Assembly (NCBI RefSeq): GCF_002556635.1 | Contig: NZ_MWMO01000008.1 | Coordinates: 62,001-126,000, forward strand | DNA: 64,000 nt | DNA from: Novosphingobium sp. PC22D | GTDB taxonomy: Bacteria > Pseudomonadota > Alphaproteobacteria > Sphingomonadales > Sphingomonadaceae | Reading direction: 5' to 3' | In this document: piece after piece, positions 20,408-29,451 of the stretch | Numbering within the stretch: position 1 is the stretch's first letter | Layout: each line of letters opens with the position of its first letter | Notes under the pieces: model-generated | Told to the model about the DNA's origin: nothing | What the model saw: the letters and a program-made list of their open reading frames with translations, nothing else | Databases searched by the model: none | Made by a program: the position numbers and the translations under genes

Positions 20408-21115
20408 ATGCGTCTTCGCCCCTCCAACCGCACTGCGCTCGCGGCTGCGCTTGTCGCCACCGTGATCGGCGCCAGTCCGAGCCTGGCCCAGGAATACGAC
20501 CGTTACGACGCGGACCGGCCCAGCTGGCGCCATGATGACTACCCCGGGCGCGACGAATGGCTCGCCGATTGCCGCGCGCGCGTCGCGCGGCGCGACGATG
20601 GCGTGGGCGGCGCGGTGATCGGCGGCGTGGTCGGCGGTATTGCCGGAAACCGCGTCGCCGGCAGGGGCAACCGCACGGCAGGCACGATCGCCGGCGCCGC
20701 GGTCGGCGCTGTGGCGGGCGCGGCGATCGACCGCGCCGAGGACGCCGGGCGCCGCGACGAGTGCGAGGTCTACCTCGACAACTACTATGCAAGCTACGAA
20801 CGCTATGGTCGCGATCCCGGCTATCCGGGCTATGGATACGGCTATGGCAGCTACGGCGCCTACGGTTATCCCGGAGGCGGATATCCCGGTTATGGCCCCG
20901 GTTATGGCTATGCGTCCTACGGCTACGGCGCGGGCTGCTGCGGCGGCGTGCCGATGATGATGGTCCCGGTCCAGCGCAGCGAGCCCGAATGCGTCGAGAC
21001 GGTCGAATATGTCTATGAAGACGTTCCCGCGCCGCGTCCGAAGGTTCGCTATGTCCCTGAAAAGCGGACGAAAATCGTGCCGGACAAGCGGGTCAAGATT
21101 ACACCGGTCAAGTGA
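20408..21115 (+). CDS. Exported glycine-zipper protein with Tyr/Gly-rich region
   Basis: The 235-residue protein has a signal peptide cleaved after about ASPSLAQ. A glycine-zipper 2TM-type segment follows at 66-108 (GGAVIGGVVGGIAGNRVAG and AGTIAGAAVGAVAGAAIDR), as in SlyB and related envelope proteins. The next 50 residues are almost all Gly, Tyr and Pro (GYGYGSYGAYGYPGGGYPGY), then comes a Cys-Cys pair. The C-terminus is a near-repeat of VPEKRTKI, VPDKRVKI and TPVK. It probably inserts in or lines the outer membrane; the role of the Tyr/Gly region is unknown. It ends beside a hairpin shared with parB. Confidence 0.8.
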   Translation: MRLRPSNRTALAAALVATVIGASPSLAQEYDRYDADRPSWRHDDYPGRDEWLADCRARVARRDDGVGGAVIGGVVGGIAGNRVAGRGNRTAGTIAGAAVGAVAGAAIDRAEDAGRRDECEVYLDNYYASYERYGRDPGYPGYGYGYGSYGAYGYPGGGYPGYGPGYGYASYGYGAGCCGGVPMMMVPVQRSEPECVETVEYVYEDVPAPRPKVRYVPEKRTKIVPDKRVKITPVK

Positions 21116-21121
21116 CCCGAA

Positions 21122-21159
21122 GCCTTTACCGGCGGGTCAGATCGATCCGCCGGTAAGGC
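21122..21159. terminator. Hairpin between convergent genes (glycine-zipper gene and parB)
   Basis: GCC-T-TTACCGGCGG (21122-21135) pairs with CCGCCGGTAAGGC (21147-21159), a 13-bp stem with one bulge and an 11-nt loop. The right arm is inside the last parB codons. There is no U-run, so it is a candidate convergent 3'-end hairpin rather than a classical terminator. Confidence 0.5.
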
Positions 21160-22105
21160 GCTGGCAAATCAGGTCGAGCTGGTCGAGCGAGGCATAGCGG
21201 ATCGTCACCGAGCCCGACTTCGGGTCGGCGTCGGCATCTATCCGCACCGGCAATCCGAGAAACTCCTCGAGGTGGCCCTGTACGGCCGCGATGTCGGCAT
21301 CGTTCTCGGGATCGCGCGCGGTTCGGGCCGCGCGGCGCACCGGCGCGTCACCCCTCGCCTTCTTGCGCACCAGCTTTTCGACGTCGCGCACCGACATCTG
21401 CTTGCCGATCGCGGCCTCGGCGATCTCTTCGGCGTCCGCGCAACCGATCAACGCGCGCGCGTGCCCCATCGACAAGGCGCCCTTCTCGACATGGTCGATC
21501 ACGCTTTCGGGCAACGCGAGCAATCGCTGGAAGTTGGCGACATGGCTGCGGCTCTTGTCCACCATCTTGGCGATCTCGGCCTGGGTCAGCCCCTCGCTCT
21601 CGGCCAGACGCTGATAGGCGCGCGCTTCCTCGATGGGATTGAGGTCCTCGCGCTGGAGGTTCTCGATCAGCGCCAGCGCCATGACCTCGCGCTCGTCGAG
21701 ACGGCGCACGATCGCGGGAATCTCGTGGAGCTGCGCGCGCTGCGCCGCCCGCCAGCGGCGCTCACCGGCGACGAGCTGATAGCGGCCGTTGTTCATCGGC
21801 CGCACGACGATCGGCTGGATTACCCCCCGCTGGGCGATCGAGCCGGCGAGCTCGTCGAGAGACTCTTCGTCGAAGTGGCGTCGCGGCTGATCGGGATGCG
21901 GCGAGATCTCGGCAATCGCCAGTAGCGCGAGGCCATCGTACAACGCGCCGTTACGCGCCGCCGTGCCGCCGGACGGCGATCCCACCGGCTCCTCGCGCCG
22001 CGTTTCGCCAAGCAGCGCGCCAAGCCCGCGTCCCAGGCCGCGCGCCTTCGCGGGCTTGGCATCGGCCGACCGGTTCGGCGCGGCACGAGCCGGTTCGTCG
22101 GTCAT
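21137..22105 (-). CDS. parB: Chromosome partitioning protein ParB
   Basis: ParB binds parS sites near the origin and spreads as a CTP-dependent clamp, feeding ParA-driven segregation. The 322-residue protein begins with the ParA-interacting motif KARGLGRGLGALLGE (20-34), has the CTPase box GERRWRA (114-120), ALIENLQREDLNPIEEA and a helix-turn-helix (LTQAEIAKMVDKSRSHVANF), and ends in a dimerisation domain. Its start overlaps the parA stop (ATGA). Three matching parS-like sites occur within 4 kb. Confidence 0.97.
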   Translation of the reverse strand: MTDEPARAAPNRSADAKPAKARGLGRGLGALLGETRREEPVGSPSGGTAARNGALYDGLALLAIAEISPHPDQPRRHFDEESLDELAGSIAQRGVIQPIVVRPMNNGRYQLVAGERRWRAAQRAQLHEIPAIVRRLDEREVMALALIENLQREDLNPIEEARAYQRLAESEGLTQAEIAKMVDKSRSHVANFQRLLALPESVIDHVEKGALSMGHARALIGCADAEEIAEAAIGKQMSVRDVEKLVRKKARGDAPVRRAARTARDPENDADIAAVQGHLEEFLGLPVRIDADADPKSGSVTIRYASLDQLDLICQRLTGGSI

Positions 22106-22878
22106 GCGGCCTTCCTTCGTTCGGGCAACCGGCCGATCAGCTCGCGCGCCAACGCCATATAGGCCCGGCTTCCGGCGCAGGCATGATCGTAGATCAGCGC
22201 CGGCACCCCGTGGCTCGGCGCTTCCGACAAGCGGACGTTGCGCGGAATCGTCGTTTCGAAGACGAGCTTGCCGAGACACGAGCGCACGTCTTCGGAAACC
22301 TGGTCGGTCAGCCGGTTCCGACGGTCGAACATGGTCAGAGCGATGCCGATGATGCCAAGATCGGGATTGAAGCGCTGCTGCACGCGCTCGACCGTCTGAA
22401 GCAATTGGCTGAGCCCCTCGAGCGCGAAGAATTCGCATTGCAGCGGCACGAGCAGCGTATCGGCCGCAGTCAGCGCATTGAGCGTCAGCAGCCCAAGCGA
22501 CGGCGGGCAGTCGATCAGGCAGACGTCGTAATCCGGCGCCGTCGCGAGCGCCTGCTTGAGCCGATCGGCGCGATCCTCGACCCCGACAAGCTCGACCTCG
22601 GCGCCGGACAAGTCGACCGTCGCGGGAAGGATATCAAGGTTGGGAATGCTCGTCGGCATCGTGCACTGCGCCACGCGCATGCGATCGACCAGCACATCGT
22701 ACGACGAGCTTTCGCGGTCTGCCGCGTTGATGCCGATCCCGGTCGAGGCATTGCCTTGGGGATCGAGGTCGATCATCAGCGTGCGCCATCCGGCGGCGGC
22801 GAGCGCGGTGGAAACATTGATCGCGGTCGTCGTCTTGCCGACGCCGCCTTTCTGGTTGGCGATTGCAACGGTTATCAC
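22102..22878 (-). CDS. parA: Chromosome partitioning ATPase ParA
   Basis: The 258-residue protein is a chromosomal ParA ATPase. The deviant Walker A motif KGGVGKTT lies at 10-17 and includes the signature lysine Lys10; DLDPQGNASTG and LIDCPPSLGLLTLNALTA complete the nucleotide site. It forms an ATP-dependent gradient on the nucleoid that pulls ParB-bound origins. The start is GTG, overlapping the rsmG stop (GTGA), and its end overlaps parB (ATGA), so the three genes are tightly coupled. Confidence 0.97.
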   Translation of the reverse strand: MITVAIANQKGGVGKTTTAINVSTALAAAGWRTLMIDLDPQGNASTGIGINAADRESSSYDVLVDRMRVAQCTMPTSIPNLDILPATVDLSGAEVELVGVEDRADRLKQALATAPDYDVCLIDCPPSLGLLTLNALTAADTLLVPLQCEFFALEGLSQLLQTVERVQQRFNPDLGIIGIALTMFDRRNRLTDQVSEDVRSCLGKLVFETTIPRNVRLSEAPSHGVPALIYDHACAGSRAYMALARELIGRLPERRKAA

Positions 22879-23516
22879 GTCCGTTTCACCTTTTTTCTGC
22901 CGATCAGCGTACCAACGATGAGGCCGGCGCTCGGGTCTGTCAGGGACTGTTCCACGTGGAACTTATGCCGCCATCCACGAAGCTCTTGCAATTCTTGGGC
23001 TGCGGAGCGCCCTTTGGGCAACACCCAAGTCGTGTCGATTGTGGAAAAGCGCGCGGATAAGTCTAGCAGTTTTGGCATCGGCGCAAAGGCCCGAGCGGAA
23101 ATGACATGCGACGGAAAGGTTTCCACCAGTTCGAGCCGCGATCCGGCCACTTGGACGCGGTCCAGACCAAGCTCTGACCGCATCCGTTCGAGCCAATCGA
23201 TTCGCCGGTTACGCGACTCGACCAGATGGACGCGGAGATTCGGGCGCAAGATGCCGATCACCAGTCCCGGAAACCCCGCTCCCGACCCCAGATCGAGCCA
23301 CGACCGCGTTTCACGTGGAACATGCGTCAGGAGCTGCGCGCTGTCCGCGAAGTGCCTTTGCCAGACGCTCTCCAGGGTTGGAGCGGCAACGAGGTTCTGC
23401 CGCGCATTCTCTTCACGGAGCCGGACTGCCAATAGTTCGAGCCGCTCGCGCGCCTGTCCATCGAAACCCGGAGCCGTCTCGAACCACGCGCGGGCCGCCT
23501 CCTCGGAATCGATCAT
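22875..23516 (-). CDS. rsmG: 16S rRNA (guanine527-N7)-methyltransferase RsmG
   Basis: RsmG (GidB) methylates G527 of 16S rRNA. The 213-residue protein has the SAM-binding motif [12 protein letters not shown] (74-85), the family segment [13 protein letters not shown] (51-63) and a VARAFAP-like loop (SARAFAPM). Its ATG overlaps the mnmG stop (ATGA). Two parS-like 16-mers lie inside this gene, read in different codon phases (FHVE and VPRET), so the protein sequence accommodates the ParB sites. Confidence 0.96.
   Translation of the reverse strand: MIDSEEAARAWFETAPGFDGQARERLELLAVRLREENARQNLVAAPTLESVWQRHFADSAQLLTHVPRETRSWLDLGSGAGFPGLVIGILRPNLRVHLVESRNRRIDWLERMRSELGLDRVQVAGSRLELVETFPSHVISARAFAPMPKLLDLSARFSTIDTTWVLPKGRSAAQELQELRGWRHKFHVEQSLTDPSAGLIVGTLIGRKKVKRT
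22948..22963. promoter_or_regulatory. parS: parS-like ParB-binding site inside rsmG (site 1)
   Basis: TGTTCCACGTGGAACT matches the palindrome TGTTCCACGTGGAACA at 15 of 16 positions. It lies in the last third of rsmG and encodes part of FHVEQ. Confidence 0.85.
23307..23322. promoter_or_regulatory. parS: parS-like ParB-binding site inside rsmG (site 2)
   Basis: CGTTTCACGTGGAACA matches the parS consensus TGTTTCACGTGGAACA at 15 of 16 positions. It lies in the middle of rsmG and encodes part of HVPRET. Confidence 0.85.
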
Positions 23517-25360
23517 GCGGCCTTGCGCCGAGCATGCACGAGAAGGGCCGCCATGGCCGCCGGCGTTATCCCGGGGACTCGCCCCGCCGCCGCCAATGTC
23601 CCCGGCCGCGAGCACTCGAGCCGCTCGACCATCTCGCGCGACAAGCCGGGAACGGCGTGGAACGGGAAGTCATCCCCCAGCAGGAGCGCCTCGTTTGCCT
23701 GGAGGTCGCGCAACTCCTTCTCCTGCCGTTCGAGGTACGGCGCATAGGCCGCATCCTCCGCCAATTCTTCGAGAATGGGCTGGTCGGTCTCCGCCATGTC
23801 GCCAAGCCATGGGCCAAGCCCCGCGAGATCCACTCCGCCAAAGCGCAGCCATTCGCGGATGGGCCGCGAGCCCGAATCGCCCCGGACCGGCAAGCCGGCG
23901 GCGGCCAGGTCACCGGCGCCGACGGGCGCAGCCAGCCGCGCCTCGATCGCCGCTCGCCGGGCGCAACGCCGGTCGTACCATTCGCGACGCTCCGCTCCGA
24001 CCGCTCCCGCCGCCAGCGCGATCTGCGTCAACCGCGTCACGGCATTGTTCGCCCGGAGCCGCAAGCGGTATTCGGCGCGCGCGGTTAGCATCCGGTAGGG
24101 CTCGCTAACGCCATGGAGCGTGAGATCGTCGATCATCACTGCCATGTAGCTGTTCGCCCGGTCGAGCGCGGGGCCGTCACGACCGAGCACACCGGCCGCC
24201 GCGTGCATGCCCGCCACGAGGCCTTGCGCAGCCGCCTCTTCATATCCTGTCGTTCCGTTTATCTGGCCCGCGCAATAGAGGCCGGGAAGATGGCGCAGCT
24301 CGAGACTGGGACGCAAAGCGCGCGGATCGATGTGGTCGTATTCGACGGCGTAGCCGGGCACGGCCATTTCGACGTGTTCCAGCCCTTTCATCGTGCGGAG
24401 CATCTCGAGCTGCACGTCGGCCGGCAGCGAGGTGCTGATTCCGTTGGGGTAGACCAGCGGCGTATCGAGTCCCTCGGGTTCGAGAAAAATCTGGTGGCCG
24501 TCCCGATCGGCGAAGCGGTGAATCTTGTCCTCGATCGAGGGGCAATAGCGCGGGCCCTGCGCGCCGATGGCGCCCGAGAACAATGGCGAGCGGTGAAGAT
24601 TGGCGCGAATGACGTCATGGCTGCGCGCATTGGTCCGGGTGATCGCACAGAAGACCTGCGGACAGGCGCGCCGCGTGCTCATTGGCGACATGGTCCAGAC
24701 CTGGCGATCGGAGGGCTGCTCGTCGAGCCGCGCCCAGTCGATCGTGCGGCCATCGAGCCGGGGCGGCGTACCTGTCTTGAGACGAGCCATCGGCAAGTCG
24801 GTCTCGCGCAACTGGGTCGCGAGCCGCTGCGCCGATGCCTCGCCGATGCGTCCGCCGACGATCCGCTCCTCGCCCCGAAACAGTGTCCCTCCGAGGAAAG
24901 TCCCGGTGCACAGCACCACTGCATGCGATGCGATTTCACTGCCGTCCGCGAGGACGATCCCGGCGACACGCCCGCCTTCGATCCGAAGCGCCGCTGCCTC
25001 GCCCGCCACTATCGTCAGGTCGCCCTGTTGCCTCAGCATGGTCTGGACCGCGCGCTTGAAGAGGGTGCGATCGGCCTGGACGCGCGGACCCTGCACCGCG
25101 CTGCCCTTCGAGCGATTGAGCATGCGATAGTGGATCGCGGCGGCATCGGCGGCCCGGGCGATCAGCCCGTCGAAAGCATCGACCTCGCGGACGAGGTGCC
25201 CTTTGCCGAGTCCGCCGATCGCGGGGTTGCAGCTCATCGCGCCCACGGTCGCGGCGTCGAACGTGACGAGCGCGACGCGCAGGCCCATGCGCGCAGCGAC
25301 GGCCGCCGCCTCGCATCCGGCGTGTCCGCCGCCGACCACCGTGATGTCGAAATCGGGCAT
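23513..25360 (-). CDS. mnmG: tRNA uridine-5-carboxymethylaminomethyl modification enzyme MnmG
   Basis: MnmG (GidA) works with MnmE to install cmnm5 at U34 of several tRNAs. The 615-residue protein begins [17 protein letters not shown], the FAD-binding site (GGGHAG at 10-15), and has [19 protein letters not shown] and [15 protein letters not shown] with the conserved catalytic-region cysteine. The C-terminal helical domain that binds MnmE is intact. The ATG at 25360 matches homologues; 63 bp containing a perfect parS separate it from mnmE. The stop overlaps rsmG. Confidence 0.97.
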   Translation of the reverse strand: MPDFDITVVGGGHAGCEAAAVAARMGLRVALVTFDAATVGAMSCNPAIGGLGKGHLVREVDAFDGLIARAADAAAIHYRMLNRSKGSAVQGPRVQADRTLFKRAVQTMLRQQGDLTIVAGEAAALRIEGGRVAGIVLADGSEIASHAVVLCTGTFLGGTLFRGEERIVGGRIGEASAQRLATQLRETDLPMARLKTGTPPRLDGRTIDWARLDEQPSDRQVWTMSPMSTRRACPQVFCAITRTNARSHDVIRANLHRSPLFSGAIGAQGPRYCPSIEDKIHRFADRDGHQIFLEPEGLDTPLVYPNGISTSLPADVQLEMLRTMKGLEHVEMAVPGYAVEYDHIDPRALRPSLELRHLPGLYCAGQINGTTGYEEAAAQGLVAGMHAAAGVLGRDGPALDRANSYMAVMIDDLTLHGVSEPYRMLTARAEYRLRLRANNAVTRLTQIALAAGAVGAERREWYDRRCARRAAIEARLAAPVGAGDLAAAGLPVRGDSGSRPIREWLRFGGVDLAGLGPWLGDMAETDQPILEELAEDAAYAPYLERQEKELRDLQANEALLLGDDFPFHAVPGLSREMVERLECSRPGTLAAAGRVPGITPAAMAALLVHARRKAA

Positions 25361-25407
25361 GATGGGGTGGCCAATACGCGAGGCTTCGGCCCCGGTCAAA
25401 GCTCGCC

Positions 25408-25423
25408 TGTTCCACGTGGAACA
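25408..25423. promoter_or_regulatory. parS: Perfect parS site between mnmE and mnmG
   Basis: TGTTCCACGTGGAACA is an exact 16-bp palindrome matching the parS consensus. It fills part of the 63-bp gap, touching the mnmE stop codon, about 9 kb from the proposed origin. Confidence 0.93.
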
Positions 25424-26704
25424 CTATTTTCCGATGCAGAACCGCGCGAACAGCGTGTCGAGCATATCCTCGGTCGACGCGCGGCCTGTAAGCGCATCGA
25501 AGGCCACGCGGGCAAGCCGCAAGTGCTCGGCCAGAACGAGCATATCTGGGCAGCCTCGGGCCGATTCCAGCGCGGCCAGCGCCTCACCGATCAAACGCCG
25601 CTGCCGTGTGTTCAAGGCCACACGCCCCGGCCTGGGCATTGCCGCCGACGCGGTCGCGACGAGATCCTGCCGCAGAGCGTCAACGCCCTCCCCTGTAACC
25701 GCCGAGACCCGATGCCGTGCCACCTGCTTCGTCACCGTGCTCGCCAGATCGACCTGCGGCTCGATCTCCCAGGCTCCTTCGGGCCCCTCTCCTTCCTCAC
25801 CGAGCCAGAGCACCAGATCGGCCCGCGCCAGCTCCGCGCGCGCGCGGTCCATGCCGATTACCTCGATCTCGTCGCCACCCGCTTCGCGCAGACCCGCAGT
25901 ATCGAGAAACTGGAACGGCACGCCCGAAATCGCGACGCTACGCACGATCACGTCGCGCGTCGTCCCGGCGCGGGCGCTGGTGATGGCCGCCTCGTCTTCG
26001 ACCAGCGCGTTGAACAAGGTGCTCTTGCCCGCGTTGGGCGGGCCCGCGAGCGCCACGCGAAATCCTTCGCGCAAGGTCTCGGCGCGCGGCCCATCAAGCC
26101 AGTCGCGCAGATCGAGCGCCAGGGCTTCGAGCCCGCGCCAGTCAGGCTCGCCGCCCTCACCCACGTCGTCCTCGTCGCCGAAATCGAGCAGGGCTTCCAC
26201 CGCGCCGGCAAGCGCCAGCAAGCGCCTTCGCCAGTCTTCGACCTTCCGGGAAAACGCGCCCTGCGACAGAGCCAGCGCGCTGGCACGCTGCAATTCGGTC
26301 TCGGCTTCGAGCAGGTCGGCCAGCCCTTCGGCTTCGGCCAGATCGATCCGGCCTTTGACGAAGGCACGGCGCGTGAACTCTCCGGGATTCGCCCGACGCA
26401 AGCCGGGGAGCGCGGCGAGTTCCTTTTCCACGGCGGCGACGACCGCCCTGCCGCCGTGGAGATGCAGTTCGGCAAGATCTTCGCCGGTCGCGCTCGCCGG
26501 CGCGGGAAACCAGAGTACCAGCGCCCGGTCGAGCGCACGCCCATCATGTGCAACCAAGGCGCGCAGGCCGGCCCGTCGCGGCTCCGGCAAAGTCTCGCCC
26601 GCAAGTTTGCGCAAAGCCCCGGCGGCACGCGGACCGCTGATGCGCACCACCGCGATCGCCGCGGGCGGCGCGCCGCTCGAAAGCGCGTAGATCGTATCGG
26701 TCAT
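25424..26704 (-). CDS. mnmE: tRNA uridine-5-carboxymethylaminomethyl modification GTPase MnmE
   Basis: MnmE (TrmE) is the GTPase partner of MnmG. In the 426-residue protein the N-terminal formyl-tetrahydrofolate-binding domain precedes a helical domain into which the G domain is inserted. G1 is GPPNAGKS (221-228), G2 GTTRD (247-251) and G3 DTAG. The protein ends with the catalytic CIGK motif (423-426). The last codons adjoin the perfect parS site. It is slightly shorter than E. coli MnmE (454), as in other sphingomonads. Confidence 0.97.
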   Translation of the reverse strand: MTDTIYALSSGAPPAAIAVVRISGPRAAGALRKLAGETLPEPRRAGLRALVAHDGRALDRALVLWFPAPASATGEDLAELHLHGGRAVVAAVEKELAALPGLRRANPGEFTRRAFVKGRIDLAEAEGLADLLEAETELQRASALALSQGAFSRKVEDWRRRLLALAGAVEALLDFGDEDDVGEGGEPDWRGLEALALDLRDWLDGPRAETLREGFRVALAGPPNAGKSTLFNALVEDEAAITSARAGTTRDVIVRSVAISGVPFQFLDTAGLREAGGDEIEVIGMDRARAELARADLVLWLGEEGEGPEGAWEIEPQVDLASTVTKQVARHRVSAVTGEGVDALRQDLVATASAAMPRPGRVALNTRQRRLIGEALAALESARGCPDMLVLAEHLRLARVAFDALTGRASTEDMLDTLFARFCIGK

Positions 26705-26738
26705 CGCAAAACCCGGCGCCGCGGCGCGCGCACGAAGC

Positions 26739-27011
26739 TCAGTCGTTGTCTTTCTTCGAGGTGGTGGTGCCGGCGCCGGTCATCGCCATCGCCGCGCCGC
26801 TCTCGAGGAGCTGCTGGAACAGCTTGAGCCCGAATTGCCCCATCGGCGCCGCCTGCTTGGCGATCTCGTTGAGCTGGTCGAAATTGCCGACACCCTGCAT
26901 GGCATTGGCGATGGCATCGACGTAGACCTCGTTCGCCTTGGTCACGTCCGGCAGGCCGAGAAAGCGGCGCGCTTCCTCCGGGGAGCACTCCACTTCGACG
27001 TTGACTTTCAT
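26739..27011 (-). CDS. DUF6489 family protein
   Basis: The 90-residue protein begins MKVNVEVECSPEEARRFLG, the typical start of DUF6489, a small family found mostly in alphaproteobacteria. It has an alpha-helical middle (VYVDAIANAMQGV) and a polar tail ending SKKDND. No function is known. It lies upstream of mnmE in the same direction (34 bp), so it may be cotranscribed; a 116-bp gap with a shared promoter region separates it from the divergent dienelactone hydrolase gene. Confidence 0.82.
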   Translation of the reverse strand: MKVNVEVECSPEEARRFLGLPDVTKANEVYVDAIANAMQGVGNFDQLNEIAKQAAPMGQFGLKLFQQLLESGAAMAMTGAGTTTSKKDND

Positions 27012-27127
27012 CGCGCGCGGCCTCCAACCAGGAAATCTGCATCATTGCTGACACATGCGCTTGGCAAAGTCCATCTCCCACGCCTAGTTGCATGAGATAT
27101 CCCGCAAGCTGAGGAGAAAGACTCGCG

Positions 27128-27826
27128 ATGACCTGCAACACGCAAATTCCCACGCTCGACGGTGACGGCGCGATTCCGGCCTATGTCGCGATGCCCGAGG
27201 GCACGCCCAGGGCGGCAATCATCGTCCAGCAGGAAATTTTCGGCGTGAACGCCGGCATCCGTCAGAAGGCGGACAAGTGGGCCGCCAAGGGCTACCTCGC
27301 GGTCGCGCCCGATTCGTTCTGGCGCCAGCAGCCGGGCGTCGAACTCGATCCCGCCGTTCCCGAGCAGTTCCAGGAAGGCGTGGGCCTGATGATGAAGCAC
27401 GACTTCGATCTCGGCATCCGTGACATCGAGGCGGTGATCCACTGGATCCGCCGCGAAAAGGGCGTCGCCAAGGTCGGACTCGTCGGTTTCTGCATGGGCG
27501 GCCGGATCGCCTACATGGCAGCCGCGCGCACCGACATCGACGCCGCGGTCGGCTACTACGGTGTGATGATCGATGAGATGCTCGGCGAAAAGCACGCGAT
27601 CGCCAATCCGCTCATGCTCCACATCCCCACCGCCGACGGCTTCGTGACGCCCGAAGCGCAGAAGGCGATGCACGAAGGGCTCGACGATCACCCGAAGGTG
27701 ACACTCCACGACTACGAAGGACTCGACCACGGTTTCGCCGAGGAAATCGGCGATCGCCGCGACGAGGCCGGCGCCACGCTCGCGGATTCGCGAACCGAAG
27801 AGTTCTTCGCCACGCATCTCGGCTGA
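27128..27826 (+). CDS. Dienelactone hydrolase family protein
   Basis: The 232-residue alpha/beta hydrolase has the dienelactone-hydrolase nucleophile elbow GFCMGG with Cys122 in place of serine, and the remaining triad is likely Asp170 (TADGF) and His201 (GLDHGF). Such enzymes open lactones such as dienelactone or carboxymethylenebutenolide; the true substrate is unknown. A Shine-Dalgarno GGAGAAAG precedes the ATG by about 8 bp. Three rightward genes follow one another here with gaps of 3 and 29 bp. Confidence 0.9.
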   Translation: MTCNTQIPTLDGDGAIPAYVAMPEGTPRAAIIVQQEIFGVNAGIRQKADKWAAKGYLAVAPDSFWRQQPGVELDPAVPEQFQEGVGLMMKHDFDLGIRDIEAVIHWIRREKGVAKVGLVGFCMGGRIAYMAAARTDIDAAVGYYGVMIDEMLGEKHAIANPLMLHIPTADGFVTPEAQKAMHEGLDDHPKVTLHDYEGLDHGFAEEIGDRRDEAGATLADSRTEEFFATHLG

Positions 27827-27829
27827 TCC

Positions 27830-29422
27830 TTGGCGCTGCTCGCACCAAGATACTTCGTACCCCTCCTCATCGCGGCCCTCGCAACGCTCTGCGCGGCGGT
27901 GCCGGTGCTGCGGTGGGGATTGATCCTCGTCGGACCCGCGCTTGCCATCGCGATCTGGGACTTCTTCCAGGATCGCCACACGCTGCGGCGCAACTACCCC
28001 CTGATCGCGCGGATGCGCTGGCTCTTCGAGGACCTGCGCCCCTTCCTGCGCAGCTACATCGTCGAAAGCGACCGCGAAGGACGCCCGTTCACCATCGACG
28101 AGCGTTCGCTGGTCTACGCGCGAGCCAAGGGCGACATCGCCACGCATCCGATGGGAACCGAACTCGACGTCTATTCGGACGAGTACGAATGGCTCAGCCA
28201 TTCGATCGCGCCCAATGCCGATGTGCCCGAATCCTGGCGCGTCGAGATCGGCGGGCGCGACTGCAAGACGCCCTATAATTCATCACTGCTCAATATTTCC
28301 GCGATGAGCTTCGGCTCGCTCTCCGCCAACGCCATCGCCGCGCTCAACAAGGGCGCCGCGATGGGCGGATTCGCGCACGACACCGGCGAAGGCGGCATCT
28401 CGGCCCATCACCGCAAGCACGGCGGCGATCTCATCTGGGAAATCGGCAGCGGCTATTTCGGCTGTCGCCTGCCAGACGGCGGTTTCGACCGTGACCTGTT
28501 CGCGCAGCAAGCGGCGGACGATCAAGTCAAGATGGTCGAGATCAAGCTGAGCCAGGGCGCCAAGCCCGGCCATGGCGGTGTACTTCCCGGACCCAAGGTA
28601 ACTCCCGAGGTTGCCGAGGCGCGCAAGATCACGCCCTGGCAATCGTGCAATTCGCCCGCCGCGCACTCCACCTTCTCGACTCCGCTCGGCCTGCTCGAAT
28701 GGGTCGCCGAGCTGCGCCGGCTATCGGGTGGCAAGCCGGTCGGCTTCAAGCTCTGCGTCGGCGCTCCGCACGAGGTCATGGCGCTGTGCAAGGCCATGCT
28801 CGAGAGCGATATCCTTCCCGATTTCATCGTCGTCGACGGCGCCGAGGGCGGCACCGGAGCCGCGCCGCAGGAACTGACCGACAATGTCGGGATGCCCTTG
28901 CGCGAAGGCCTCATCCTCATGCGCAACGCGCTTGTCGGCACAAACTTGCGCGACCGGCTCCGCCTCGGCGTCTCGGGCAAGATCCATTCGGGCGCGGGAA
29001 TGGCGCGCGCCTATGCGATGGGCGCGGACTGGTGCAACGCCGCGCGCGCCTTCATGTTCTCGCTGGGCTGCGTCCAGTCGATGAAGTGCCACACCGGCGA
29101 ATGCCCCACCGGGGTGGCGACGCAAGTGGCCTGGCGGCAGAAGGGCCTGGTCGTCGCGGACAAGGCCGAGCGGGTCGCCCGTTTCCACAAGTCGACGCTC
29201 AAGGCGCTCAACGAGATCGTCGTCGCCATGGGGCTCCATTCGCCCTGGGAACTGACAGAGCACGAGATGTTCCAGCGCATCGACAGCGCCAAGGCCGGCC
29301 CGCTCGACGAAGTGTACCAGTTTCTTCAGCCCGGCCAGTTGCTCGACGATCCCGCGAGCACCAAATACGCCCGCGCCTGGTCGAACGCACGCGCCGACAG
29401 CTTCCGCAAGGCGGCACGCTAG
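27830..29422 (+). CDS. FMN-binding glutamate-synthase family protein, membrane anchored
   Basis: The 530-residue protein contains the FMN-binding glutamate synthase domain (GltB-like), with YNSSLLNISAMSFGSLS, SGKIHSGAGMARAYAMGADWC and the cluster-ligand motif CVQSMKCHTGECPTGVATQ. It lacks the glutaminase domain. The N-terminus has two hydrophobic segments (PLLIAALATL and LILVGPALAIAIWDFF), which suggests membrane attachment. The start is TTG, 3 bp after the hydrolase stop, since no ATG lies before the membrane segments. Electron donor and substrate are unknown. Confidence 0.85.
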   Translation: MALLAPRYFVPLLIAALATLCAAVPVLRWGLILVGPALAIAIWDFFQDRHTLRRNYPLIARMRWLFEDLRPFLRSYIVESDREGRPFTIDERSLVYARAKGDIATHPMGTELDVYSDEYEWLSHSIAPNADVPESWRVEIGGRDCKTPYNSSLLNISAMSFGSLSANAIAALNKGAAMGGFAHDTGEGGISAHHRKHGGDLIWEIGSGYFGCRLPDGGFDRDLFAQQAADDQVKMVEIKLSQGAKPGHGGVLPGPKVTPEVAEARKITPWQSCNSPAAHSTFSTPLGLLEWVAELRRLSGGKPVGFKLCVGAPHEVMALCKAMLESDILPDFIVVDGAEGGTGAAPQELTDNVGMPLREGLILMRNALVGTNLRDRLRLGVSGKIHSGAGMARAYAMGADWCNAARAFMFSLGCVQSMKCHTGECPTGVATQVAWRQKGLVVADKAERVARFHKSTLKALNEIVVAMGLHSPWELTEHEMFQRIDSAKAGPLDEVYQFLQPGQLLDDPASTKYARAWSNARADSFRKAAR

Positions 29423-29451
29423 CGGCAAGGCCGATCTGATGGAGACCGACC

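Noticed and set aside
24113..26827. A 904-codon frame on the plus strand opposite mnmG and mnmE
   Set aside because: It covers two well-identified genes in the other direction and has the composition of an antisense shadow.
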